Source: Xiphias gladius (taxonomy: Eukaryota > Chordata > Actinopteri > Istiophoriformes > Xiphiidae). From it: a stretch of 64,000 bases of DNA. Location: assembly GCF_016859285.1 (NCBI RefSeq), contig NC_053417.1:27362206-27426205 (forward strand), given 5' to 3'. The translations under genes and the position numbers were made by a program. Position 1 is the first letter of the stretch, and each line of letters begins with the position of its first letter. Below, piece by piece: positions 51,206 through 61,810 of this stretch. A model generated the notes under the pieces. That model saw only the letters and a list, made by a program, of their open reading frames with translations. It was not told the DNA's origin and did not search any database.

Positions 51206-52864
51206 AGAGTGCAGCATCATCATACTCAAAGCAGGCCTTTTTCTTTCTGTCCTTCGAGATGACTGTGTCTTAATGTCAGCGCAAGGCTTTCAACCAACAT
51301 ACCTGAGGAGATCAGGCTGGACAAAATGCCTCAGATACATTTTCACAAATCATACTGCGAAAAGTCCCTCACGTCTGCAGGAAAATTCACTAATGACTGA
51401 TTAAAAACAGATCAAAGCGAATACAGTGTTAACTGCTCATTCTCTTTCAGGCTTTTGAGACAAAGTTATGTCAGGTTAAAGGCTCCAAAAACTATTCCTA
51501 TTGTCAATCACCTGACAAAAAGAGTATAGCCGGAATTTGTCGAGCCATTTCGTGAAAAATCAAAACCCATGAAAATGTTTTTGAGTCTGCCAGCACCAGC
51601 AGCTGGAGGAAAAATATCAGTTCCTTGGTCTTATTGTCATTATTATTGTTAGTATTAGTGGTAATGCTGTTGACTGATGCCACACCGGACTTTCTCGAAA
51701 TTCCTTTGACAGACTCTGTTTATTATAATCAAACTGAATTGAACAAAAGAACGCCTGGCATGGTATAGACACCAAATTACAGTAACGTCAAGGCTTATTA
51801 ATGAAGCGCAGGATATTCCCTGTATCCTAGAAATTACATCCCTTCACTATTAAACTGCAACAGCAACTACTTTTGTAGGAGTGAAATTGCAGGCCGGATC
51901 GTGTTCAGAGGCAACGTTTGTTTTCTGTTTTGTTTTGGGGTTTTTTTTTATGAATGAAGCTACATTTATTAACGGCAGCAGACTCACCTGGGGGAGGTTG
52001 TGGTGTTTGCATCCAGGGTCCCATCCGTCAACAGAAGTCCTCTGGACTGATGGTTGTTGATGTTGGTGAACTGGAGGTGAACTGCAGCAGGATTGGCAAA
52101 TGGATTAAAAAAAAAAAAAAAAAAAAAGTGAGATTACAGTTCAATGAAAACGCCAAGTAGACCTGTTCAAAGAAAAACCATTCGGTGGTTTTCAAGGGCA
52201 AGAATGCAGAAGTCCCTTTTGACTCTGTCTGGCGTTGCATTCACTCAATATTTTCAGTCCAGAAAACAGAGTGCAAGAGTGTTTTTTTGAGCTCCTCTCT
52301 CCAAAGCTCAGCATGGTCCTAATAAATGTCTAACATCTGAGCTCTTCATTGTTATTCTGAATCGTCTTTGGAGGGGCTCGTTCTGGAGCTATTGCCCATA
52401 CAGGCTTTTTATTCAGTAGCAACAGAAATCTTGCAGAGTGTGATGTGTTTTATGATGCCACAGTGGAGCAGTAATTAAATTGTTTGTGCAATGAGCACTG
52501 GAAAAAACAGTTACATCTGTCAAAACTGATGTTGTAAATGAGCACATGAAGGGAAATGACGTTCTTCGGGGCTTAGACGGGCAAGTACCACGAGGAAATG
52601 AATGAATTACAGTAAGCACATCATCGTAATTTCATTTGTGTTATTTCCCCAGAGTCCCTCATTTGCCTCTGCTCCTCCCAAAATAACTGGTGATGTCACC
52701 ATCTTCTTATTGTTGTGAAATCAGCAGTACGGCAAGGTGAAGATACTCGATTGGACGCATAGGTCCCGCAACAGCACCGACGCCCTGTCAGCAAAATGTG
52801 GCGAAGGTAGCCCACTCGTTATGCATAAATAGGGTTAAACTATATTATTATGGATTACACCACT

Positions 52865-53130
52865 GATGCATTCATGTGTAAGCATTTTTATTGTTGAAAA
52901 GAGTTCATAAGTTGTAATTACTGGCTTTATTAATGGTTAATCACCAGTGCTCTAAATATGATTTATAAGCCATTAATGAGAATAACTTTTGGTGCGCCAG
53001 GTTGTTAGCGGGTGTTTTATCATCCTCCGGCAGGACACTCGAGTTGTCTTTTTATCAAGTTCTACTTCACCAGGTGGACACTCTAGTGGACCGTCCGCCC
53101 TCCGCTGAACCTGCACGGCATCTGAGCCAA
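52865..53130 (+). repeat. Third copy of the foldback-element arm
   Basis: In the same orientation as the 21,005-21,200 arm, this segment repeats its landmarks in order. They are TTTATTAATGGTTAAT, then ATCATCCTCCGGCAGGACAC, then a TTTTTATCAAGTTCT stretch, then CCGTCCGCCCTCCGCTGAAC...GGCATCTGAGCC. It is diverged, and no clear opposite arm was found to its right. Confidence 0.55.
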
Positions 53131-54190
53131 AATCTTTTCATTATCAGCTTATTAACATTTACGACTCTAGACTTTGATGGCTTATCATTATTGTTCTTCA
53201 CTGGGCAATAGTGAATTAATGTGTGATCATAAAACGTGTGAATCTTTCAGCCTTTTTAAGAAAGTGTGAAGCCCAGAAGCATTTATTAATGGATTCCATG
53301 GCTTACTAACGGATTCGAGTTGACGCTCTGCTACTGATCTTTAAAGCATTGGTAATGATGAGCGGTAAAGGATCCAAGATTAGCCCAACTGTCTCCACGT
53401 GTCTCATCCATCCAGCAGTGGTGTCGTGCACTGTGTAGCAAGCATCAATCAGCACTCTGAAATGCATCACCTTGTTTCTGAGAGGGCCCGTCGCCCTTTT
53501 CCTCCCTCTTAATCAGTCTGGTTCCACTGTGGCAGCCGAGTCCGAGGTCCGCGGCAGCGTGGTCATGATAGACCTCTGCCAGTGTCTACTTACTCAGTCC
53601 ACCTCAAAACCTTTATATGAAGCGACACTCCCACCTACTGGCACAGAGTTGGACATGACCCTAACTAATGGACCCACTGAGGCTGCATCATCCCCTGTCA
53701 AGCCCTCGGTTCTAAGGTTGTTATTCAGTTGTGCCCGGTTTCTCTTGGAGCCGGTTTACGGTTGGCGCCCTTAAACAGCCACGGTCCACCTCTACATGTG
53801 TTTTCACTTATCGGCTTGATCTCACCTCTCCCCAGGACTGTGCGGATCCTTCTACCCCCTCCCCAGCTTCGTTGCACCTGTTAAGGGCAGGACGACGCAT
53901 AACTTGCGTACTTCCTGCAGAGCTTGGCCCCCGGGGAGACTCTCGTCAGTCAGAGTAACTGAAAACACACGAGTGTGGTTGTGCTGCTTTTTCCTAAAGT
54001 TGAACTGTGGAGTTTACCTTCAGTGTTTCCCTCCAAAAATACATTGTGTGTATCCTTGAGGTCTGACCAACATGTTGCATTTCCTTAACATGACACTGGA
54101 AAAGCCGATTTTTTTTTTTTAAGCATTTGAAACCAGCATTGTTTGCATCCATGTTTACTTCCTAACAGTCTTCTTCTTCTCTGTCTTTGT

Positions 54191-54196
<6 letters not shown>

Positions 54197-54284
<88 letters not shown>
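54197..54284. repeat. (GT)44 microsatellite
   Basis: The longest dinucleotide tract in the window, about 540 bp beyond the tmem81 polyadenylation signal. Confidence 0.95.
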
Positions 54285-54288
<4 letters not shown>

Positions 54289-54364
54289 GCCGGTGAAAAT
54301 GTGTATTTAAATAGTATTTGAACAAACTAAATGGGAACCCACTCGAAACCTCACTGCTGGTGGT

Positions 54365-54530
54365 TGAAAACCGGTGGTGGAAGAAGTACTCAGATCCCTT
54401 ACTTGAGTAAAAGTATCAACACATTAATGTAAAAACGCTCCACTAAGTAAAAGTCCTGCATTCATGATTTTAACTACAGAAAAGTTACCAGCAAATGTAC
54501 TGAAACTGTCAAAGTAAGAGTACTTTGACG
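54365..54530 (+). repeat. Dispersed fish repeat, family H (AAGTAAAAG-rich)
   Basis: GGTGGAAGAAGTACTCAGAT, CCCTTACTTGAGTAAAAGTA, and AAGTAAAAGTCCTGCATTCA are the diagnostic phrases of a very abundant teleost interspersed repeat. It lies 3' of tmem81, next to the hairpin at 54,582-54,617. Confidence 0.75.
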
Positions 54531-54581
54531 CTTTCGTGGGCCTTTGTCGCCGCAGACATTTTGACGTGTCACAACAGGTGA

Positions 54582-54617
54582 CTGCCTCACTCTCAGGTGA
54601 CCCTGAGAGTGAGGCAG
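54582..54617. repeat. Perfect hairpin, 16-bp arms, inside a larger inverted repeat
   Basis: CTGCCTCACTCTCAGG is followed by TGAC and its exact complement. Outside it, GCAGACATT...CGTGTCACA (54,552-54,574) pairs with TGTGACGCC...AATGTCTGC (54,673-54,692). Confidence 0.9.
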
Positions 54618-54824
54618 CCAAACGGAATTCAGCCAACATTCGTTTTATTATTCACACCTATACTTTTCCTCCTGTGACGCCACAATGTCTGCAGGGAAAA
54701 AGGCCGATTCTGTGCTCCTCTGCTTCAGCTGCGTGGCCAGGCACAAACAGCAACTCAAGAAAACTATGTAAAGTTTTAAAAAAAGGTCTAAAAAGGTTTT
54801 AAGAAGTCACTTAAAACTCTTTTC

Positions 54825-54830
54825 TTTATT
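54825..54830 (-). other. Polyadenylation signal of tmem81
   Basis: A canonical AATAAA on the minus strand lies 60 nt after the inferred tmem81 stop codon (54893-54891). Its position independently supports the fifth exon, because the preceding exon alone would leave the signal almost 500 nt away. The 3' UTR is therefore expected to be under 100 nt. Confidence 0.7.
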
Positions 54831-54890
54831 CTAATTTTCAATTTTCAGTCCAGGGACGACAAACGTGTTTGCTACCGTCTTCCTTTCATC

Positions 54891-57239
54891 TCAATTCCCA
54901 TGGAAAAAACAGCTGCATCTGTCGGAACACCCCCACTCTCCCCTCTTCGCTGTCCTGCAGAGGCCCAGTATCAGTCCAGACCCAGCACCTGCGAGGCTCA
55001 AGGAGATCAGCACCTGTGTGTTCAGACGCAGCAAACACGCTGTTGAAGAGTAGGGTCCTTATTTTGGCACAAAAGAACATTTAGTGACTTTCATGTACTC
55101 TGGTGTTTTTGGTTTTTGTTAACACTCGGTAACACAAGAGGAATTTTTTTTCTTTTTTTTCTGTAATGGCAATTTACACAACAATATTTCAAAGTCTATG
55201 TACATAGTTTTTTAAGTTTTATAAACTAAACTACCAAGCAATTAATTTTAAAAAAAAGTACATTAATCAGTAACCAAGTAATAATTAGTCGCATCCCCAG
55301 ACCCATCACTTCCTAAACCAACTGTACTGTGTAGAGTAGGGTCGTCCTGTGGTCATGCTGGTCTGACACAGTCTGGTTCTGCCGGTTTCCACTCGACTCC
55401 CACCGGGCCAGCGAGCTTTCGTAGTCCAGATCGAGAACCCCGACAGGTAAAACCCGGATCCCCCAGTAGACCCTCTTCATCCTGCGGAAGCTGCCATCCT
55501 GCACGTCGCAGCGATAGGTGCCTGGAAACGACATGGTCGGTCAGTTGGTTCACAGTTCGGAGGTGAGTCGCTGTCTGTGTATTAGTGTGGATTCCACGGA
55601 TTTGTGTCCCATTGGCTGGAACGGTTTAAAAGAGGACTTAAGAGTTAGATTTCACGGGCAGCCTCACACAGAATTTCCTTTTACGCGCCCTCTTCCTTGG
55701 TCACAGTAGGAGAGCCCCATCACTTCCTGCTACGCTGCTGCCGGTTCTAGCGATACCTCCTGGCCCAAACCTGCTCGCAAGCCCGCCAGGAAATGGAGTC
55801 CACCAAATTGGTTTAACGCGAAAGCAGGGACCCGTTTGTGTCCAAAGCACAGGTGTGTTTACCTGCGTCCTCCTCTCCGACGGGGTCCAGAATCACTCGG
55901 TCCAGCTGAGGAGCTTCCCAGCGAGCAAACAGAGAGTCGTCCGAGCTGATGATTCCTCGGGCGTAACGCCACAACACCCTGAGCCATAGAACGCAAAAAA
56001 AAAAAAAAAAAAATCACACCCAACTCTTACCCAGTGGATGCTGCGATCACATTTTGTTCCTCCCGAATGAGGATCTAACACTCCACCGTGACTCAATAGA
56101 CTTCATGGGTTGCTTGATTCACTCGCCATCCTTACGCCACAGAATTCAACCTTTTAGCAACTGTGACAACAGAAATAAAAGTCTCATCTTATGTCTGTGT
56201 GTGTGACCACCAGCGCTGCGGATGCATGAATTTTACTTGCATGCTCATTTAAAAATTGACCCGGTGATCGGGTGGAAATTTTCCACACTGAGGTTGAGGC
56301 AAAGCTGGATCACCAGCCGGGCTAAATCGGCCTCTGCTCTTCACAGGGGCCAGGAAACAGCTCCACAGTGTGAATATCAAGTTTACAATTTCTTTGTGGA
56401 TTGATTTATTGATTAAAGCCCCTGAAAACGTGGTTTCTCTTTCATCTCTAACTAAATAAGCAACAATCAAGGATATTTTTTTTACGATATTCATCTTAGA
56501 GTATTACTCATTAAGAGTCTAAGAAATCCAGTTAGTCCGAATTGTGGCCCACAGCTCATTTTTGCCCTGGGGCCCCCGAGTGGGTTGATTCGGCCTTGAG
56601 CTGAATTCAGCAACAAACAATGAACATCACTGCAAAACTGATGAGACTCTTGTATGAGTCTCATCAGCAAGTAAAGGCAACATTTTCGTGCATTTCCCAC
56701 TGTCGCGAATCCTCTATCTCCTCTCCGCTCCTCTCCTCCTTCCTCCCTTACCTCCAGGAGAACCTCCCCGTCGCCTCCATGACCTCTCCCAGACAGTCGA
56801 TCTCCACTCTCTGTCCTGCAGTCACAGTCATCGTCCTGAGGCCACACTGCCACGACTCCAGACACTTGACCCTGCGAACTCGACACTCCTCCGACACCTT
56901 CAATTCATCCATTTCCTCAGCATTGTTATTCGAGTCTGAGCGATTTTCCCTCTTACATTCATCTCAAACATTTAGTTATAGATGTTTGACATGTCTCTGT
57001 GATACCTCTGTCCCGCCTGTGCTCCTCACGCCTTCTTCCATCGCTGTCTTGCCGTCTTTCAGGAAACACAGGGTTTGCGTTTTAACCCCCAGCCCGCAGG
57101 TGGTGCTGCAGGGGGAGCTGTCGACGATGACCTCCACCGCCACTTTACCCACCTCCTCCAGGTCAGCGGAGGTCGGAGGTCGGAAGAGGAGGAGGAAGAG
57201 GAGAAGACACAGGCGAAGCCCTACAGATACACGCCGCAT
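54891..57239 (-). CDS. tmem81: Transmembrane protein 81 (sperm Ig-like membrane protein), five coding exons
   Basis: Coding exons on the minus strand are 57239-57030, 56897-56752, 55978-55863, 55521-55328 and 55013-54891. Together they make 789 nt, 262 residues plus stop, close to the roughly 255 residues of human TMEM81. Residues 1-25 are a signal peptide (leucine-rich core, then PPTSA). Cysteines 44, 48, 58, 75, 82 and 88 follow the family pattern, including CGLG at 48-51 and W-x-C-G at 86-89. An Ig-like domain follows, with Cys105 pairing Cys162 in GTYRCDV, and the family motif ARGIISSDD in exon 3. An N-Q-T glycosylation sequon sits at 206. The transmembrane helix is about 218-241 and the short tail is cysteine-containing. 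Exon 1 starts at a good acceptor (57,260) 20 nt before the ATG, so an upstream untranslated exon is expected. Known role: TMEM81 associates with IZUMO1 and SPACA6 on sperm, and in fish the trimer binds egg Bouncer. Less certain are the exon 2 acceptor (no clear pyrimidine tract) and the exon 4/exon 5 junction. Confidence 0.9.
56638..56667. repeat. Perfect hairpin in tmem81 intron 2
   Basis: CTGATGAGACTC and its exact complement flank the hexamer TTGTAT. Confidence 0.9.
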
Positions 57240-57889
57240 TTCAAAGTTTGACGGCAACTCTGCGGAAAAGAAGAAAGTTTTTAGTTTTCTACTTAATCCA
57301 CAAAGTCAAATGTCCTTAGCTGTTATAAAGAATATGTTTTGTTTAACCACTGTTTTACACGGTGTTGATGAAGTTTCAGTTTTGTGATGAATTCATAACT
57401 GAGGTGTATGTTAGTATATGTAGAGCTGTGTTTATATAGAGGACCTAGGTCAAAGGTCCTCAGAGGGTGCCTCACCGCTTGGGAAAGGAAGTTTATGCTT
57501 TGTGATCGAAACCATACGTTAGCGACAGTTTTTAGGAAAACAACTGCCTTATTTAAGAGTCGGTGGTCAAGACTGATTTTCAGAGTGGCTCATCGGCTTC
57601 ACACCCTCTCACAAGCAGATCTGCAGATGCTCGACTTGACGCGGTTCTTCTTTGTAATAAACCTCAATATGCAATCAAGCAGCGGGGTCTCCTTCATCCT
57701 CTTCACATCATCAACACCATCTAATAAACTACATGTGTTTGTTTGATTTTGAGCTGGAAATGTCCCTGTCATGACCCTGTGTTGAAAGTTGTTTACTAGA
57801 TCGGTGTTTTTTAAACTGTATTATCAAAGCTGCATTCATCAGCTTCCCTTTGCCCCGTGGCGGCAGCGAGCTGCTAAATGTTCCTCTTT

Positions 57890-57993
57890 CTACACCAGCT
57901 GGTCGCTAGGTTTTTTACGGTGCAGTGGGTTCATCTGAGTTTTCCTTTCTGATAACAGCTGCCTGACTGGCGGACGGGGCTGGGAGAGCGAAC
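57890..57993 (-). CDS. Candidate terminal exon following 58,302-58,449
   Basis: An acceptor (TATTTGCTGTAG) precedes 57,993. The phase left by the donor at 58,302 continues as GSLSQPRPPV... to a TAG at 57,892-57,890. The sequence is basic and low in complexity, with no recognised domain. No AATAAA was seen in the next several hundred bases before tmem81, which argues against a true 3' end here. It may instead be a 5' UTR exon of tmem81. Confidence 0.2.
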
Positions 57994-58301
57994 CTACAGC
58001 AAATATACAGTAAAACCAAAACAATGAGCTGAAACGGGCTAAAAGCCTTCGTAGATCTGAGGCTATTTGTAAATTTGATTGACCAAAAAAAAGCGACACG
58101 TTTCACGTTGCACGTTGTGCAGCTTTAAGAAAGACTGCGTGAGACTTAACGTACGGGACCTGTGGCAGTTTTCTGAGAAAATGTTGGATCCATCTAAAAC
58201 TAGACTCACCTCCACAACGCACGGCACCTCTCGTGACACTTTGCTGCCTCAAGTGTGCAAAGGTCAAGTTGAAGCTGCCAGGAGAGTTAAAGCGCACGCA
58301 C

Positions 58302-58449
58302 CTTCTTTGTAGAGCTGATATCGAATGAAGAGGGAGAAGATGATGTGATTAGGAGTCCAAACTGCCGCATCGGCCGGATCTGATGACTGATTTTGAATCG
58401 AATGCTGCGTCGTGACAACCGAAGTTCCAGGCTGCAGGTTTCCCTCCTT
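58302..58449 (-). CDS. Candidate unrecognised internal exon upstream of tmem81
   Basis: On the minus strand a long T/C tract ends in a CCCACAG acceptor at 58,450, and the segment ends at an AAG|GTGCGT donor. Two frames are open across all 148 nt. One reads KEGNLQPGTSVV then, further on, WTPNHIIFSLF. I do not recognise either product. It lies 5' of tmem81 on the same strand, so it could be an untranslated or alternative 5' exon of tmem81 or part of a separate small gene. Joined to 57,993-57,890 it stays in frame to a stop (83 codons in total). Confidence 0.3.
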
Positions 58450-59502
58450 CTGTGGGTCAGAGTGGTGGAAAAAAATGAGACGTTCGTTACTATTCCACTC
58501 TATCTTGAAATTCTTTGTCAAAATTTTAAATTCTAAACACTATATATGATAAATAACAATATACAACTATACAGCAAATACAAATGTAGAACGTTTTTCA
58601 GTCTTGTGCTGCAAAAAAAAAAAAAAAAGCCAGAGGCTGTTGCAACACGTTGCTGTCAACGTTCATTTGTTTGCTTTTTATTGTCTTATTGTTGATAACA
58701 CGGAAGTAGCTGTTAGACATGTTTTCCCATGGATAAGCTTAATTTAACTTTAATTTTCATACATAGTGATGAATTTTTTTTTTTTTTTAATTGATTTAAA
58801 TGAACTACAAGAACATTTTAAAATTAATGAAAATAATCATGTAAAATAATTTTGAAAATAAATATTTTTAAATTGAGCCACCATCAGAGTCGAGTTCACT
58901 CGATATGCTCCCTCCATTGTATCGCAAATAGAAACCAAAGGTTCGAAGCGGTCATATTTACAGAGAGGCAGTGACAGCCTAACGTCTGAATCTAAACTTC
59001 CGGAGACTGGGCCGATTCCTGCTCTCGATACCGGACTTCTCAGGTCCACCAAGCCAGTGATCCCCAACTTGCTGCGCGTGGCCGGTGTTGCAGTTTGCAA
59101 CGTGACCAGCAGGTGTCAGACAAACACCGGAGGGAAACCACAGACAGCCACACGACATCCAGTACCGTGCTGTGCAGTGGGTGCAGCCCCCAGGTCACGG
59201 AAAGAAATCAGTCAGATATTATTTTTGAGTGTCACATCGTTTTGCAGCAAGTTACAGTTAACTAGGTGACAATATAAACGTCTAGTGTAGTAAATGGGGC
59301 AATGGTATAAAAAAAAAGAAAAATGTTATTATAATGTTTGAATACCTTTAAAAACTAATGATAGTAAATCTGAATAAAATTTGAAAGCAAACATTTTTGT
59401 CATTTTTGTTCAAACGAACAATGTGTGTGAATAAAAATGATCAGAATTGGAGTTTACCTTTTACCTCATTAGTCCGCAGGTCTTCAACTTGAGATTTCAG
59501 GT

Positions 59503-59532
59503 CAATATGTTGAACAAATGTTCAACATATTG
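59503..59532. repeat. Perfect hairpin, 14-bp arms
   Basis: CAATATGTTGAACA, spacer AA, then TGTTCAACATATTG. Confidence 0.9.
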
Positions 59533-59544
59533 AACATTGTTTTG

Positions 59545-59630
59545 TCAGTGTTCAAGTCACGTCAAGTCAAGTGTATTTGCATAGGCCAGTTTAACGGACT
59601 GTGTGTCAATGTGCTTTACAGGCCTACACC
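59545..59630 (+). repeat. Short repeat fragment ending in GTGCTTTACAG
   Basis: GTCACGTCAAGTCAAGTGTATTTG through AATGTGCTTTACAGGCC resembles the teleost family 'gtcaagtttatttatatagc...aaagtgctttacag'. A weaker similar stretch is at 11,530-11,578 (AGTTTATTTATAAAACATCT ... GCTTTACAAAGG). Confidence 0.5.
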
Positions 59631-60317
59631 AGCAATGTTGCTAATCCCAAACAAAGATAAGACGAGGGGCAAACAATGGGGGGGGGGGTGTGATGGCTTT
59701 GCTCCTCCATGGCTTCGGATTCGTCGGGCAGATTCATTTCACCTGAAGTGACTGGATGATTTCTTTATATGAGCGAGTAGCCGGGCTCCTTTTGCTGAGC
59801 TTGCTCTGGTTGGCTTCAGTCGGATTCGGCTCTGTTACCTCTGATTAACGTTTGTTGGACCATGAGATTTCTCAAAAAGTGCCAGTAATTCTTTTTTTCT
59901 CAACCGGGCGAGGCGAAAGTAAATGTCCGTTTTAAACTACAACTCGCGTGGTCTCTCTCCCCCTCTATCTCCTTCCTTGAGCTTGGTTGTGACAAAAGGT
60001 AAAACTGTTCTTCTTGTTACGCAAAACGTGGCTCCGATGGACGTGTGAGTGACACGACAAAAGATAATGATTCATGTAGCACATTAACAACAGGCTGGGT
60101 TCCGTATGGAGAGTTATAATTAAACCCGTAGTCGCACCCCAAGTGTCACTGGGAAAGGGACCAAGACACGAAAACACACTCGCAGGAAAAATATTCATTA
60201 ATAGAGCCACGGAGATGACTCAGTATCAGTGGGGGACTGAAACATGGCCAGTAGCCAGTAACAGTGGCCTAGTTGGCAGGCCAGTAAAACCCTGAATGTG
60301 GGCAACACCACATGCCT

Positions 60318-60319
<2 letters not shown>

Positions 60320-60351
<32 letters not shown>
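60320..60351. repeat. (GT)16 microsatellite
   Basis: Perfect run between tmem81 and the Rab exon. Confidence 0.95.
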
Positions 60352-60352
<1 letters not shown>

Positions 60353-61157
60353 TGAACAGAAATAACAAGTAAGTAAGTAGTAAGTAACATTAAGAAGAAG
60401 AGAGCAAAATAGAGGAGGATGGGACAGAAGAGGAGAGGGTGTGAAGAGTTGGAGGAAGGTAGAGGAGAATAAATAGGTCTGATAGAGGAGAGGGAGGTTT
60501 CATAAGAACAGAGGGGGGAAGAGGAGGAGTGGCAGGGCGGCCCAGCGGGAATTACATCCCTCCTGGACGATTGCGTGCCTCACGACTCACGTCCAGTGCC
60601 AGCATTGGGTGCCAGCGCAAGCCGTGGCACGTCACTAATGCGGCCATGCAGAGAGCACGGACGCGGCGGATGGGCAGGCAGATATGGAAACAAGGGACCT
60701 GGAGAGTGGAAACGGGGAGGTAAATATACAGAGGGGGAAAGGTTAGGTAAAGAGGCCAAGAGGTGCAGAGGCGAGCAGCTGGCTCTGAAATGACATGAGA
60801 GTTGATGACAATGAAAACAGGGAACTGGCAGGAACACTAGATGGAATGTGAAAACCATGACGGATCGATATTGATTGATTTTGCGACAAACCGTTCGTAC
60901 CTGTTACAATATTCGAATTACAGCCTCATGTCCGAGAGGTTTATTCTCTGAGGCAAATCTAGAGCAATTCACGTGGGTATTATGACTTTACCACGACAGA
61001 GAGCAATTCATGGGGGGTGGCTCTCATGCTTCCTTAAATGTAGTTTTTTTTTTAAAAAAGGGAAAAAAGTTTAAAGTTCACTCAGCACAGTAGTTAAAGG
61101 TTAGCGATATGCCATTTAAATCTATTGGCTCAACAAGGCCACGGCTACAGGAAAATG

Positions 61158-61291
61158 TCATACGCCACAGATGATGTAGTCTCCTCCTGGGCCAATCGGG
61201 CATCTATATGTTCGTCTGTTTCCACCATTATTATAACCTTTATTCAGTCGGGTAATCTCGTTGGGATCAGGATCTCTTTTGCAAGAGAGAC
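61158..61291 (-). CDS. Candidate unrecognised terminal exon, small cysteine-containing product
   Basis: A strong polypyrimidine tract ends in TGCTCAG at 61,292. Only one frame stays open, giving about 44 residues that begin LSCKRDPDPNE and end with a Cys-x15-Cys-type tail (RC...IICGV) and a TGA at 61,160-61,158. No family is recognised and no nearby AATAAA follows. The hydrophobic stretch that appears just upstream in the same frame is the translated pyrimidine tract, not a signal peptide. An upstream exon carrying the start codon was not found. Confidence 0.25.
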
Positions 61292-61810
61292 CTGAGCACA
61301 GCAGGAGAAATAAAACAGAGATTAGCCCCGGCGGCACAAGCACGTACAGAAAGTATCAGAATATCAAGAGATTCAGTTCAGCCAGTCCCGGGATCTGGTC
61401 TGGTGAACGGCCACAATACGCCGATGTATTGTAACCGGATACCGTGTTAGAAGATGGCGCCCAATTCTCTTCAGTGGTGTTTTCTTGGTCCGTAGACCAT
61501 GAGCTTTACAGTCCTCCTCTGGCTGACTCCCTGCTGACTGCCTGCACACATGAACAGAGGGAAAATAATTTACTGATATGGTTCTTCAACTCAGAAAAAT
61601 GTCTTCATTGTTCTGTAGGGTTCCTTTTGTACAACGGACTTATGACAACTGTTAAAGCAAAATTCGGAGATTTTGAGAATGAAGTCATACATCATGTAAT
61701 TTGTTTTTATTTAGTGTCAGCATCCTAACATCTAGTTTTCGGCTAAACCTCTAACTTCTGGGGACCCACATTCCTCGTTTGACCCGTACTAGGACAGACT
61801 GACACTGGAG

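Larger units (their letters stand above)
51205..54365. other. Gene-free stretch downstream of tmem81
   Basis: Holds a poly(A) run (52,107-52,127), the foldback-arm copy and the (GT)44 tract. The moderately GC-rich 53,470-53,960 segment has open frames but no recognised product. Confidence 0.55.
58450..61157. other. Interval between tmem81 and the Rab gene
   Basis: Contains poly(A)/poly(T) runs near 58,611 and 58,768, a palindrome, a short repeat fragment, a G10 run near 59,680, and GGA-rich low-complexity DNA at 60,395-60,540. Apart from the candidate exons listed, nothing is supported as coding. Confidence 0.55.

Noticed and set aside
57237..57257. Upstream start for tmem81 at 57,257
   Set aside because: The codon there is TTG. 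The ATG at 57,239 gives a normal signal peptide.
56620..57387. 255-codon plus-strand open frame, the longest in the window
   Set aside because: It runs antisense across tmem81 exons 1 and 2 and has no domain of its own. The minus-strand exons explain the sequence.
58302..58449. Resemblance to the IFITM/dispanin CD225 domain (NHIIFSLF)
   Set aside because: The diagnostic CCxLG stretch that should follow is absent.
61158..61343. Apparent signal peptide (LISVLFLLLC) before the cysteine-containing frame
   Set aside because: The frame has no ATG, only GTG, and the hydrophobic run is the translation of a polypyrimidine tract ending in a splice acceptor.
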